Assembly: GCF_014202225.1 (NCBI RefSeq)
Contig: NZ_JACHGE010000010.1
Coordinates: forward strand, 124,001 to 188,000
DNA: 64,000 nt
Origin: Algibacter amylolyticus
Lineage (GTDB): Bacteria > Bacteroidota > Bacteroidia > Flavobacteriales > Flavobacteriaceae
Reading direction: 5' to 3'
The notes below the pieces were generated by a model. The model searched no databases. It was given only the letters and a program-made list of their open reading frames with translations, and was not told where the DNA came from. A program made the position numbers and the translations under genes. This document shows positions 25,793 through 33,961 of the stretch, piece by piece. Every line of letters begins with the position of its first letter. Within the stretch, counting starts at the first letter, position 1.

Positions 25793-25883
25793 ATTGAATT
25801 AATTAGAGCATAAAGAACGGATATCAATTCTTAAATAAAATACAAATAGCTTTTAATGTTTTGTTAAAAACTAAAAGATGAAT

Positions 25884-26684
25884 TTAGTTTTTAGAATCTA
25901 AAAACGCTATACTTTTCTTGTTTAGTAGCTCAAGAAAATCCATTTCCTTACCATAGTTAAGTAGCGAAAAATCGAAGTTATCACTTTGCACGTATTGTAT
26001 AAACTCCTCAACACGATGTTCTGGAATATTAAAGTTATCAATTAAAAATTCCGACCCAAAATAATATTTAACAGCCTCAATTGGCACATCGGGTACACCA
26101 GCCTTCTCCTTATCTTTAACTCCGCTTCTAAATAAAGGTAATAACAATTGGTCTACAACATTAACAATATTTAAACCATTAATCATGGGTAAATGTTGCC
26201 TATCAATTGCAATATTTTTGGTTGCAGTTTTATAATCCTTTTCAAAATTATATTCTTTACTGTTTTTAACCCCAAAATATAAAGCATCTAATTGCGGCTT
26301 AAAAGGCGTTGTATCTTCTAAATCTTGACTTAAATTACCCGAAAGCCCGTCTTTAATAACAATAACCTCATCTAGTTTATTAATCTCTTCAATTAAAAAG
26401 AGTTTCATTTTTCTAGATTTCATTATAGCTTCATTAACCTTAAAACTAATATTTTGATACTGCAATGCACTAACTTCAATATTATCATTTAAAGTTACTT
26501 TTAAAACAAACTCTCCTTTGTTATCAGTAATGGTTCCCACATTTGCCGACGCATTAAAAATAGTAATTCCAGACACATCACTACCCTCAACAATAAGTTT
26601 TCCAGATACTTCTATTCTATTCGTATTTTGTGCCACTACATTTAGGGCACTTAAAAAAGTTAAAAAGAGAATAAATTTTTTCAT
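25884..26684 (-). CDS. Carboxypeptidase-regulatory-like domain protein, paralog 1 of 3
   Basis: First of three tandem genes. It has a signal peptide (ending VVAQ), a CarboxypepD_reg-like domain (GTITDNKGEFVLKVTLNDNI, then ALQYQ), the linker NKLDEVIV and LSGNLSQDL, and a C-terminal half with PEHRVEEFIQYVQSDN, which matches the PEDKLNAYVAFVENN stretch of paralog 2. The three copies differ mainly after residue 120. It probably begins an operon running into the DUF6702-like and M1 peptidase genes, divergent from pepE. A role in the cell envelope is inferred from the signal peptide only. Confidence 0.85.
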   Translation of the reverse strand: MKKFILFLTFLSALNVVAQNTNRIEVSGKLIVEGSDVSGITIFNASANVGTITDNKGEFVLKVTLNDNIEVSALQYQNISFKVNEAIMKSRKMKLFLIEEINKLDEVIVIKDGLSGNLSQDLEDTTPFKPQLDALYFGVKNSKEYNFEKDYKTATKNIAIDRQHLPMINGLNIVNVVDQLLLPLFRSGVKDKEKAGVPDVPIEAVKYYFGSEFLIDNFNIPEHRVEEFIQYVQSDNFDFSLLNYGKEMDFLELLNKKSIAFLDSKN

Positions 26685-26794
26685 ATTTTTTTACTTTGAA
26701 AATACCACTTTTAATTCAATTTTTAAAACAAATTAAACGAAATCTTTACCAAAACCAATTATTGATTAGTTTTACAAAAAACACCAATTATGTC

Positions 26795-27502
26795 ATGCGA
26801 AATATAATTATAGCAAGCACATCTACCATCTACGGTAGCGGATATTTAGAATATATTACCCAACCCCTAAACGTCCTTTTTAAAAACGCAAAAACCATCC
26901 TTTTTATCCCCTATGCACGACCTGGTGGCATATCGCACGACGCTTATTCAGATATTGCAAAACAAGCATTTGCCAATCTAAATAAACAAGTAATAGGCAT
27001 CCATGAATTTAAAAATCCTATCGAGGCCATAACCAATGCCCAAGCTATTTTTGTTGGCGGCGGCAACACCTTTGTACTTGCAAACCAGCTCCACAAAAAC
27101 AATTTAATAACCCAACTTAAACAGGTAGTACAAAACGGCACGCCCTATTTAGGCACTAGTGCTGGCAGCAATATTTGCGGCCTAAGCATAAAAACCACCA
27201 ACGATATGCCCATTGTATATCCGCCAAATTTTAACGCCTTAGGCTTGGTGCCTTTTAATATAAACCCACATTATTTGGACCCCGACCCAAACAGTAAACA
27301 CAAAGGCGAAACGCGCGCAACCCGCATAAAAGAATTCCACCATTACAACACTCAACCCGTAATTGGGCTAAGAGAAGGCAGCTGGTTAGAAGTAAAAAAC
27401 GATTCCATTATATTAAAAGGTGACCTAACAGCACGAATTTTCGAATACAACAAAACACCTTACGAAGTAACTCCAGAAACCGAGCTTAATCAATTAAAAT
27501 AA
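26795..27502 (+). CDS. pepE: Dipeptidase E (alpha-aspartyl dipeptidase, family S51)
   Basis: PepE hydrolyses dipeptides with N-terminal aspartate. The serine nucleophile elbow is GTSAGSNICG, preceded by FVGGGNTFVL and followed by the NPHYLDPD segment with the candidate histidine. The ATG giving MRNIIIAS is chosen because it yields 235 residues, close to known S51 peptidases; a more upstream ATG would add 33 residues of unrelated sequence. The enzyme lacks a signal peptide and should be cytoplasmic. A dispersed repeat begins at the base after the stop codon. Confidence 0.94.
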   Translation: MRNIIIASTSTIYGSGYLEYITQPLNVLFKNAKTILFIPYARPGGISHDAYSDIAKQAFANLNKQVIGIHEFKNPIEAITNAQAIFVGGGNTFVLANQLHKNNLITQLKQVVQNGTPYLGTSAGSNICGLSIKTTNDMPIVYPPNFNALGLVPFNINPHYLDPDPNSKHKGETRATRIKEFHHYNTQPVIGLREGSWLEVKNDSIILKGDLTARIFEYNKTPYEVTPETELNQLK

Positions 27503-27594
27503 TTTGGGCGTGCCCCAAGGGTCGGGCTATTCGCTACAAGTCCTCGCACTTCCTTCGTCAGGCTGTGGGCTTTCCACTACTATCCCTCACGCGG
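27503..27594 (+). repeat. Dispersed intergenic repeat, copy C (compact form)
   Basis: It starts TTTGGGCGTGCCCC, continues GGGTCGGGCT and GCTACAAGTCCTCGCAC, then TCAGGCTGTGGGCTTTCC and ends TATCCCTCACGCG. It lies immediately after the pepE stop codon and matches copy A through its length, with the left-end palindrome lost (CCCCAAGGGT). Confidence 0.85.
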
Positions 27595-27621
27595 GCAAAA
27601 CTGCCAAAACCAATGCATAAA

Positions 27622-27652
27622 AAAAAGCTTCATCGTTATGATGAAGCTTTTT
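27622..27652 (-). terminator. Terminator for tRNA-Gly
   Basis: A thirteen-base-pair perfect stem (AAAAAGCTTCATC / GATGAAGCTTTTT) with a 5-nt loop, ending in Ts on the minus strand, directly abuts the tRNA 3' end. Confidence 0.88.
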
Positions 27653-27653
27653 G

Positions 27654-27726
27654 AGCGAGAGACCAGGTTCGAACTGGCGACATTCAGCTTGGAAGGCTGA
27701 CGCTCTACCAACTGAGCTACTCTCGC
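27654..27726 (-). tRNA. tRNA-Gly (anticodon UCC)
   Basis: The minus strand folds as a full cloverleaf: acceptor GCGAGAG / CTCTCGC, D-arm GCTC-AGTTGGTA-GAGC, anticodon arm TCAGC-CTTCCAA-GCTGA with UCC anticodon, and T-arm GCCAG-TTCGAAC-CTGGT. The discriminator base is U. CCA is not encoded. It reads GGA (and GGG) glycine codons. Confidence 0.97.
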
Positions 27727-27780
27727 CTTTTTTAATTCCGAGTGCAAATATATAAACAGTTTCCGCTTCTGCAAGAAAAT

Positions 27781-28206
27781 TTAAAGCTTTTTTATAAAAT
27801 GATACCCTAAAATTTTAAAGTCTTCATTAAAATAAAACTTATGCGACTGATAATTAGAAACATAAGTATTTAATTCCATAGTCTCAAAACCTTTACCCAA
27901 CACGTAATTATAGATCCATTCAAAAAACAGCTTCCCTAAACCTTGCCCTCTATACGCATCATCAATAAAAACATGATCTGGCTCTACACTTCTGCCAGAG
28001 TAATGCCTTGTGCAATACCATAATCCGCAAACTCCAACAAGTTTATCGCCATCATAAATTACTGCGCATTCATAGTTTTGCACAATCATTTCATTAAAAC
28101 GTTGTTCTAAAATAGTTTCAGACACCTTATAATCATTCAACTTATAAACCAAAGGGATTATTAAATTAATGTTTTCATTTTCTAAAATTTTAAATTCAAA
28201 AGCCAT
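27781..28206 (-). CDS. GNAT family N-acetyltransferase
   Basis: A 141-residue Gcn5-related acetyltransferase. The acetyl-CoA pyrophosphate loop is YRGQGLGKLFFEWI, preceded by the beta-4 strand PDHVFIDD; the C-terminal ELNTYVSNYQSHKFYFNEDF matches motif B. The acceptor substrate cannot be inferred. It is encoded upstream of tRNA-Gly on the same strand and is divergent from a second, different GNAT gene. Confidence 0.92.
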   Translation of the reverse strand: MAFEFKILENENINLIIPLVYKLNDYKVSETILEQRFNEMIVQNYECAVIYDGDKLVGVCGLWYCTRHYSGRSVEPDHVFIDDAYRGQGLGKLFFEWIYNYVLGKGFETMELNTYVSNYQSHKFYFNEDFKILGYHFIKKL

Positions 28207-28248
28207 AAACTACATTTCAATTAAGGTAATACTTTTCAAAAATAGTTT

Positions 28249-28256
28249 TAAATTTG
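28249..28256 (+). promoter_or_regulatory. Bacteroidota -7 box (TAAATTTG) before the second GNAT gene
   Basis: A perfect TAnnTTTG match. Transcription would begin near 28263, so the reading frame that opens at 28279 would lie wholly on the transcript. Confidence 0.45.
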
Positions 28257-28296
28257 ATAAGCTAACACAAAAACTTAATACACCATCAACCCTAAC

Positions 28297-28731
28297 CTAA
28301 ACATAAAGCAAATAAGCGCCCAAGAAACGCATGCTGTTCGTCATCCCATTTTAAGAGCAGGAAAACCTATAGAATCCTGTATTCTTCCAGGCGATGATTT
28401 AAAAACCACGCTCCACTTCGGGCTTTTTACAAACGATAATTTAATTGGCGTTTGCTCGTTCTTTAAAAATTCAAACCCTAATGTACCTTCCACAAACCAA
28501 TATCAATTGCGAGGTATGGCTATTTTAAAAACCTACCAAGGTCAAGGTTTTGGAAAAGTTATTTTAAGCCATGGCGAAAAATTTCTAGGTAAAAAGAGCA
28601 TAAAAATAATTTGGTGCAATGCTAGAGAAGTGGCCGTTCCTTTTTACCAAAACAACAATTATATGCCAATAGGTAATGCATTTAATATTAAAGATATTGG
28701 TTTACACTACGTTATGTATAAAATCCTTTAA
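28297..28731 (+). CDS. GNAT family N-acetyltransferase with no ordinary start codon
   Basis: The frame is open from 28279 and encodes an intact GNAT domain: IKQISAQETHAVRHPILR at the start, LRGMAILKTYQGQGFGKVIL for the acetyl-CoA loop, and IGLHYVMYKIL at the end. It resembles the ElaA-like subgroup. No ATG, GTG or TTG exists before the conserved N-terminus: the codon where homologs would begin is CTA (28297), and the nearest near-cognates are ATC (28285) and ATA (28303). Starting at the TTG at 28507 would remove half the domain. It therefore either uses a rare AUA/AUC start or has lost its start and is decaying. The exact start given here is a guess. Confidence 0.65.
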   Translation, partial: LNIKQISAQETHAVRHPILRAGKPIESCILPGDDLKTTLHFGLFTNDNLIGVCSFFKNSNPNVPSTNQYQLRGMAILKTYQGQGFGKVILSHGEKFLGKKSIKIIWCNAREVAVPFYQNNNYMPIGNAFNIKDIGLHYVMYKIL

Positions 28732-28812
28732 AGCAAAGTGACGAAACTAAAAATTAGGGGTCATAACTTTATACGCTAAAATTTTGTAATTTTAGTTACT
28801 AAATAATTCAAA

Positions 28813-29580
28813 ATGAGAAGTAAAAATCTTAAATTCCGATTACTTATTGGTGTAGCAATAGCCTTATTTTTTGTATTTAAAAGATGCAGCCAAAGAGAAG
28901 AAAACCCATATACTGGACGTATGCAAACCATATCTATGGCTGCCGATGAGGAAATTGCTATCGGCTTACAAAGCGCTCCACAAATGGCACAACAACACGG
29001 AGGTTTACACCCTAACACACAATACCAAGCACTAGTTGATAACGTTGGCAACAAGTTAGTAAACAACAGTATAGCTAGACAAACACCATATAAATACGAA
29101 TTCCATTTATTAGCAGACCCTAATACCATTAATGCTTTTGCTTTACCTGGCGGTCAAATATTTATAACACATGCTCTTTTTTCTAAACTCGAAAACGAAG
29201 ATCAGCTTGCTGGTGTGTTAGGTCATGAAATTGGTCACGTTTTAGGCCGCCATAGCGCAGAACGTATTGCCGAAAGTGAGTATTGGCAAGGTTTAGCCAC
29301 TGCTGGCTCTGTTGGTGCAGATATGGGAGGATTAGTAAGTGGAATTGGTCAAAACACCTTATTAACAAATGGAAGAGACGATGAGTTGGAAAGCGATGAA
29401 CTTGGTGTAAAATTTATGCTTAAAGCGGGATACAACCCTAGAGAAATGATAGGTGTAATGGAAATTTTGAAAGCTGCAGCAGGCCCCAATCGTGTTCCAG
29501 AAATGCAAAGTACGCATCCAGATCCGGATAACAGAATTGAAAAAATAGAAGAAGCTATCGAGAAATATAAAAATCAATAA
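28813..29580 (+). CDS. M48 family zinc metalloprotease (LoiP/YggG-like)
   Basis: A 255-residue peptidase with an N-terminal membrane helix (about 9-22), so probably anchored in the inner membrane facing the periplasm. Zinc site HEIGH (His138, Glu139, His142), third ligand Glu in ELESDELGVKFM, and the substrate-binding NAFALPGGQIFI strand are all typical. The STHPDPDNRIEKI segment near the end is a hallmark of the LoiP/YcaL/BepA group. It presumably degrades or assists misfolded envelope proteins. It is monocistronic, followed by a strong terminator. Confidence 0.94.
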   Translation: MRSKNLKFRLLIGVAIALFFVFKRCSQREENPYTGRMQTISMAADEEIAIGLQSAPQMAQQHGGLHPNTQYQALVDNVGNKLVNNSIARQTPYKYEFHLLADPNTINAFALPGGQIFITHALFSKLENEDQLAGVLGHEIGHVLGRHSAERIAESEYWQGLATAGSVGADMGGLVSGIGQNTLLTNGRDDELESDELGVKFMLKAGYNPREMIGVMEILKAAAGPNRVPEMQSTHPDPDNRIEKIEEAIEKYKNQ

Positions 29581-29640
29581 CTAAAAAAAATTGATTGAAA
29601 TTAGAAACACATCTAATCTTGTCTTAAAAATATAAATAAA

Positions 29641-29668
29641 AAAGCCTCGAAAATCGAGGCTTTTTTTT
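29641..29668 (+). terminator. Rho-independent terminator after the M48 protease
   Basis: A ten-base-pair stem AAAGCCTCGA / TCGAGGCTTT with a 3-nt loop is followed by an uninterrupted T tract. Confidence 0.88.
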
Positions 29669-29704
29669 GTGAGTGACTAACTCAAATAATTATATGTTTT
29701 ATAA

Positions 29705-30112
29705 TTATTTTCTCTTTTTAGCTTTTTTAGCATCATCCAATGCTTTAACTAATATAACTTCGGCATCTATAGCTCCATGTAATTTTGCATATTTTAATGC
29801 TGTTTTATTCTTATCGCACTTGGCTTTTAAATTAGCACCATGTTTAATAAGAAGCTCTAAAATATCAGTTCTGTTAAACTTAGCGGCATACATAATAGGT
29901 GTCATACCATTTGATTTTTCATTAACATCTGCACCTCTGCTAATTAATTTTTGTACCGTTTCTAAATCGCCTTTAGCAATAGAAACACAAAATGAATTCA
30001 CTTTAAAATAAGGTGCAGCCTCATAACTTACGTTAGTATCTACTGGTGTTGCATTTACAATTACTAATGAAAAGCATAATGCGATTGCGGAAATAATGAT
30101 TGATTTTTTCAT
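29705..30112 (-). CDS. Exported ankyrin-repeat protein
   Basis: A signal peptide (to about residue 22, VNATP) is followed by three ankyrin-type repeats with the usual helix-turn signatures: DLETVQKLISRGADVNEK, MTPIMYAAKFNRTDILELLIKHGANLKAK and KTALKYAKLHGAIDAEVILVKAL. The tail is very basic (KKAKKRK). It has 135 residues. Such small periplasmic ankyrin proteins often act as binding partners or inhibitors, but no partner is visible nearby. Convergent with the M48 gene. Confidence 0.9.
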   Translation of the reverse strand: MKKSIIISAIALCFSLVIVNATPVDTNVSYEAAPYFKVNSFCVSIAKGDLETVQKLISRGADVNEKSNGMTPIMYAAKFNRTDILELLIKHGANLKAKCDKNKTALKYAKLHGAIDAEVILVKALDDAKKAKKRK

Positions 30113-30330
30113 GATGAAAGATTTTAATTTTGATTATTGATTTATGTTTTTTGATATACTTAAGAGACGACGCAAAACATTAAATGTTACAGAAAAAAGT
30201 ATCTAAAAATAATTTTAACGTTTGTTTCACACATTTTTAACGAAATCGTTTTCTTAAAAAATTAATTGTAGAAACCTTAATAAATAAGGCTTTTCAGAAA
30301 TACTTTAGGTTCAATTAATAGTAAGTTTCT

Positions 30331-30338
30331 TATCTTTG
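30331..30338 (+). promoter_or_regulatory. Bacteroidota -7 box (TATCTTTG) for gpmI
   Basis: A perfect match 27 bp before the gpmI ATG. The in-frame TTG at 30336 lies inside this box and therefore upstream of the transcript start, which rules it out as the gpmI start. The remaining ~220 bp upstream gap shows nothing else recognisable. Confidence 0.65.
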
Positions 30339-30365
30339 TCTAGTTTTAAAATTTTAAGAAAAAAG

Positions 30366-31880
30366 ATGAACAAAAAAGTTATTTTAATGATTCTTGACGG
30401 TTGGGGAAACTCTCCAGACCCAAAAGTTTCTGCTATCGATCATGCCAACACTCCATTTATAGATTCTTTATATACTAAATACCCTTATGCAACCCTTCGT
30501 ACAGATGGTTTACATGTTGGATTACCCGAAGGCCAAATGGGTAATAGTGAAGTTGGACACATGAATTTAGGTGCTGGTAGAATTGTATACCAAGATTTAG
30601 CAAAAATTAATTTAGCTATTGAACAGGATACCTTAAAAGATGAAAAAGTGTTAGTTGACGCTTTAAAATATGCATCAGATAACAATAAGAACGTTCACTT
30701 TTTAGGTTTATTAAGTGATGGTGGTGTTCATGCACATACCAAACACTTAAAAGGTTTTATTGACGCAGCCAATAAAGCAGGCGTTAATTCTTTTGTACAT
30801 GCTTTTACAGATGGTAGAGATGTAGACCCTAAATCGGGTAAAGGTTATGTTGAAGATTTAGAAAACTATATCGAAGGCACTAAAACTAAAATAGCAACTA
30901 TTACTGGTCGTTATTACGCCATGGATAGAGATAACCGTTGGGAACGTGTGCATTTAGCTTACGATGCTATTGTAAATGGAGTTGGTACTAAAACAGCAAA
31001 CCCAACAGAAAATATCCAAGCTAATTATGATAACGATGTTACCGACGAGTTTATTAAACCACTTATCGTTACAGATAGTAGCAACGAACCTGTAGCAAAA
31101 GTAGAAAAGGATGATGTTGTTATCTTTTTTAACTTTAGAACAGATAGAGGTCGGGAATTAACCGAAATGTTAAATCAAAAAGACTTTCCAGAATACAACA
31201 CGAAAAAAATTGACTTATACTACGTAACAATCACGAATTATAGTGATGCATTTAAAGGCATTAAAGTCATTTTTAATAAAGATAATATTACAGAAACACT
31301 TGGTGAGGTACTTTCTAAAGCTGGTAAAAAACAAATTAGAATTGCTGAAACTGAAAAATACCCACATGTTACGTTTTTCTTTTCTGGTGGACAAGAAACA
31401 CCTTTTGAGGGCGAATCTCGTATTCTTAAAAACTCACCAAAAGTAGCGACTTACGATTTAAAACCGGAGATGAGTGCTTACGAATTAAAGGACGCGCTTG
31501 TACCAGAACTAAAAAAAGGAGATGTTGATTTTGTTTGCTTAAACTTTGCAAACGGCGATATGGTAGGACATACTGGTGTTATGGAAGCAGCAATAAAAGC
31601 TTGTGAGGCTGTAGATGCTTGCGTTAAGGATGTGGTAACTACCGGTTTAGAAAATGGGTATACTACACTACTTATTGCAGATCACGGAAATTGTGAAACT
31701 ATGATTAACCCTGATGGATCACCTAACACAGCACATACAACAAACCCTGTTCCTGTTATTTTAATTGATAACGACCTTACTGAAATTAAAGATGGTGTTT
31801 TAGGAGATATGGCTCCAACCATTTTAAAACTTATGAATGTTGAACAACCTGCTGCTATGACTCAGCATGCGTTGGTATAA
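30366..31880 (+). CDS. gpmI: 2,3-bisphosphoglycerate-independent phosphoglycerate mutase
   Basis: A glycolytic enzyme interconverting 3- and 2-phosphoglycerate with two Mn2+ ions. Signatures: LMILDGWGNSP (metal Asp11), the catalytic serine Ser61 in EGQMGNSEVGHMNLGAGR, GLLSDGGVHAH, AFTDGRDVDP, GRYYAMDRDNRWERV, the NFANGDMVGHTG metal site and IADHGNCETM. With the ATG start it is 504 residues, standard for the family. It is followed by a HAD-like gene 28 bp downstream. Confidence 0.97.
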   Translation: MNKKVILMILDGWGNSPDPKVSAIDHANTPFIDSLYTKYPYATLRTDGLHVGLPEGQMGNSEVGHMNLGAGRIVYQDLAKINLAIEQDTLKDEKVLVDALKYASDNNKNVHFLGLLSDGGVHAHTKHLKGFIDAANKAGVNSFVHAFTDGRDVDPKSGKGYVEDLENYIEGTKTKIATITGRYYAMDRDNRWERVHLAYDAIVNGVGTKTANPTENIQANYDNDVTDEFIKPLIVTDSSNEPVAKVEKDDVVIFFNFRTDRGRELTEMLNQKDFPEYNTKKIDLYYVTITNYSDAFKGIKVIFNKDNITETLGEVLSKAGKKQIRIAETEKYPHVTFFFSGGQETPFEGESRILKNSPKVATYDLKPEMSAYELKDALVPELKKGDVDFVCLNFANGDMVGHTGVMEAAIKACEAVDACVKDVVTTGLENGYTTLLIADHGNCETMINPDGSPNTAHTTNPVPVILIDNDLTEIKDGVLGDMAPTILKLMNVEQPAAMTQHALV

Positions 31881-31908
31881 TGAAGCACAGAATTTTATTT
31901 ATTAAAAA

Positions 31909-32313
31909 ATGAATTTTAACGAAAAACTTATTATTGCAGTCGACTTTGACGGAACAATAGTTGAAGATGCTTACCCAAGAATAGGCAAGCCTATGCTATT
32001 TGCTTTTGCGACTTTAAAAAAACTGCAAGAGGATGGGCATCGTCTCATTTTATGGACCTATAGATGTGGTAGTAAACTTGATGAAGCTGTTAAGTTTTGT
32101 GAAGATAACGGAATTCGTTTTTATGCTGTAAATAAAAGTTTTGCCGAAGAGGAATACACTAATGATGTGAGCAGAAAAATTAATGCCGATTTATTTATTG
32201 ACGATAGAAATATTGGGGGTTTCCCTGGTTGGGGTCAAGTATATCAAACGTTAACAAACTCTGCACCTCCAGCTGCTGAAAAGAAGAAAGGATTTTTCGG
32301 CTTATTTAAGTAG
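31909..32313 (+). CDS. HAD-superfamily hydrolase-like protein
   Basis: Small (134 residues) HAD-fold protein with motif I VDFDGTIVED near residue 12, motif II in LILWTYRCG and motif IV LFIDDRNIGGFPGW. It lacks a cap domain and resembles small uncharacterised Bacteroidota HAD proteins. It is likely a phosphatase of unknown substrate. The C-terminal tail is basic with a phenylalanine-rich end (KKKGFFGLFK), which may contact membrane or a partner. It is probably co-transcribed with gpmI. Confidence 0.88.
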   Translation: MNFNEKLIIAVDFDGTIVEDAYPRIGKPMLFAFATLKKLQEDGHRLILWTYRCGSKLDEAVKFCEDNGIRFYAVNKSFAEEEYTNDVSRKINADLFIDDRNIGGFPGWGQVYQTLTNSAPPAAEKKKGFFGLFK

Positions 32314-32325
32314 CATCACTTTAAG

Positions 32326-32333
32326 TATCTTTG
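32326..32333 (+). promoter_or_regulatory. Bacteroidota -7 box (TATCTTTG) for map
   Basis: A perfect TAnnTTTG match 19 bp before the map ATG, in the 39-bp gap after the HAD gene. It suggests map starts its own transcript. Confidence 0.55.
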
Positions 32334-32352
32334 AACCCTATTTATTTTATTT

Positions 32353-33171
32353 ATGATTATTGTTAAAACCAAAGAAGAAATAGAGTTAATGCGCGAGAGT
32401 GCATTAATCGTGTCTAAAACCTTAGGCGAAATAGCAAAAGCTATTAAGCCAGGTGTTACCACACTAGAATTAGATAAATTAGCCGAAACTTGCGTTAGAG
32501 ATCACGGTGCTATTCCTGGTTTTTTAGGGTTATATGATTTCCCTAATACGCTATGTATGAGTCCTAATCAACAAGTGGTACATGGTATTCCAAACGGAAC
32601 GCCATTGGCTGAAGGCGATATCATATCTATTGATTGTGGCGCTCTAAAAAATGGCTTTTACGGCGATCATGCTTACACCTTTGCTGTAGGTGAGATTGAT
32701 GCTGAAACCGAAAAACTTTTACAGATTACCAAAGAATCTTTATACGTAGGTATTAAAGAATTTAAAGTAAACAATCGTGTTGGCGATGTTGGATATGCCA
32801 TTCAAAAATATTGTGAAGATCATGGTTATGGCGTTGTTAGAGAACTCGTAGGTCATGGTTTAGGAGCTAAAATGCATGAAGATCCAGAAATGCCAAACTA
32901 TGGTAAACGTGGTAGAGGTAAAAAGTTTGTAGAAGGTATGGTGGTTGCCATTGAACCTATGATTAACATGGGAACACATCGCATTAAACAACATAGAGAT
33001 GGTTGGACAATTACGACTTTAGACAATAAACCATCTGCTCATTTTGAGCATGATGTTGCCTTAGTTGACGGTAAACCAGAACTACTTTCAACGTTTGCTT
33101 ATATCTATGAAGCTTTAGGTATTGAAAGTAATGAAGAAGAGGAATTTAGACAAAACGCCTTAATCTTATAA
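32353..33171 (+). CDS. map: Methionine aminopeptidase, type I
   Basis: Removes the initiator methionine from new proteins. All five metal ligands of the pita-bread fold can be placed: Asp in ISIDCGALKNG, Asp in FYGDHAYTF, His in LVGHGLGAKMHEDP, Glu in VAIEPM and Glu in AHFEHDVALV. At 272 residues it is a plain type Ia enzyme without an N-terminal extension. It heads a short run with a DUF3050 protein and a methyltransferase gene, each gap about 5 bp. Confidence 0.97.
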   Translation: MIIVKTKEEIELMRESALIVSKTLGEIAKAIKPGVTTLELDKLAETCVRDHGAIPGFLGLYDFPNTLCMSPNQQVVHGIPNGTPLAEGDIISIDCGALKNGFYGDHAYTFAVGEIDAETEKLLQITKESLYVGIKEFKVNNRVGDVGYAIQKYCEDHGYGVVRELVGHGLGAKMHEDPEMPNYGKRGRGKKFVEGMVVAIEPMINMGTHRIKQHRDGWTITTLDNKPSAHFEHDVALVDGKPELLSTFAYIYEALGIESNEEEEFRQNALIL

Positions 33172-33176
33172 CATAG

Positions 33177-33956
33177 ATGACCGTAGAACTTTTAGAAAAA
33201 GAGTTAGCACCATTAAGAGCAGAATTAAACAATCATAAATTATATAGCGCTTTATCTTCCATAGAAGATATAAAAATTTTCATGCAGCAGCACGTATTTG
33301 CTGTTTGGGATTTTATGTCTTTATTAAAGGCGTTTCAAAACAATTTAACCACTACTACGTTACCGTGGGTTCCTGCAGCAAATCCTTCCACCGCACGTTT
33401 TATTAATGAAATAGTGTTAGGAGAAGAGAGTGATGTTAATGAATTAGGACAACCTAAAAGTCATTACGAAATGTATTTAGATGCGATGCGTCAAATTGAT
33501 GCAAATACATCTCAAATTAAAGATTTTGTTTCTTACATTCGAGACAAACACTCCATTGAAAACGCTGGACATAAGGCAGGTTTAAATGTAGCTACCTTAG
33601 AATTTATTTCGTTTACCTTTTCTATAATTGCCAGTAACGAGGCACATAAAATAGCTTCTGCTTTTACATTTGGACGAGAGGATTTAATTCCAGATATGTT
33701 TTTTCAAATTATAAATCAATCTCAAACAAACGAAAACTCCTATAGTAAATTAACGTATTATTTAAAGCGTCATATTGAATTAGATGGCGATGAACATGGC
33801 CCTTTATCATTAAAAATGATTGAAGAATTATGTGGTAACGATTCAACAAAATGGGAAGAGGTTTTTGAAGTTGCTAAAGATGCTTTAAAGCAACGTATTA
33901 CACTATGGGATAGCATTTATAATTTAATTTCTAATACCATTGCCGTAGAAGCATAA
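33177..33956 (+). CDS. DUF3050 family protein, heme-oxygenase-like fold
   Basis: 259 residues, all-helical. The opening LAPLRAELNNHKLYSAL, the IFMQQHVFAVWDFMSLLKAFQ stretch and LDGDEHGPLSLKMIEEL are DUF3050 marks as I know the family. The conserved His residues (HKLY, QQHVFAVWD, HIELDGDEHGP) and acidic residues would fit a di-metal or heme-oxygenase-like site, but activity is not established. It is tightly linked to map (5-bp gap) and to the following methyltransferase gene. Confidence 0.9.
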   Translation: MTVELLEKELAPLRAELNNHKLYSALSSIEDIKIFMQQHVFAVWDFMSLLKAFQNNLTTTTLPWVPAANPSTARFINEIVLGEESDVNELGQPKSHYEMYLDAMRQIDANTSQIKDFVSYIRDKHSIENAGHKAGLNVATLEFISFTFSIIASNEAHKIASAFTFGREDLIPDMFFQIINQSQTNENSYSKLTYYLKRHIELDGDEHGPLSLKMIEELCGNDSTKWEEVFEVAKDALKQRITLWDSIYNLISNTIAVEA

Positions 33957-33961
33957 CGTCC

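Noticed and set aside
26696-26794. Upstream start for pepE
   Set aside because: The extra 33 residues do not fit the S51 family length and the ATG at 26795 gives the expected N-terminus.
27580-27774. Minus-strand 64-residue ORF across the tRNA gene
   Set aside because: It reads through tRNA-Gly and the terminator hairpin; the RNA gene explains the sequence.
30336-30365. TTG start for gpmI adding ten residues
   Set aside because: The TTG is inside the -7 box TATCTTTG and therefore upstream of the transcript; the ATG at 30366 gives the conserved MNKKVILMILDGWG start.
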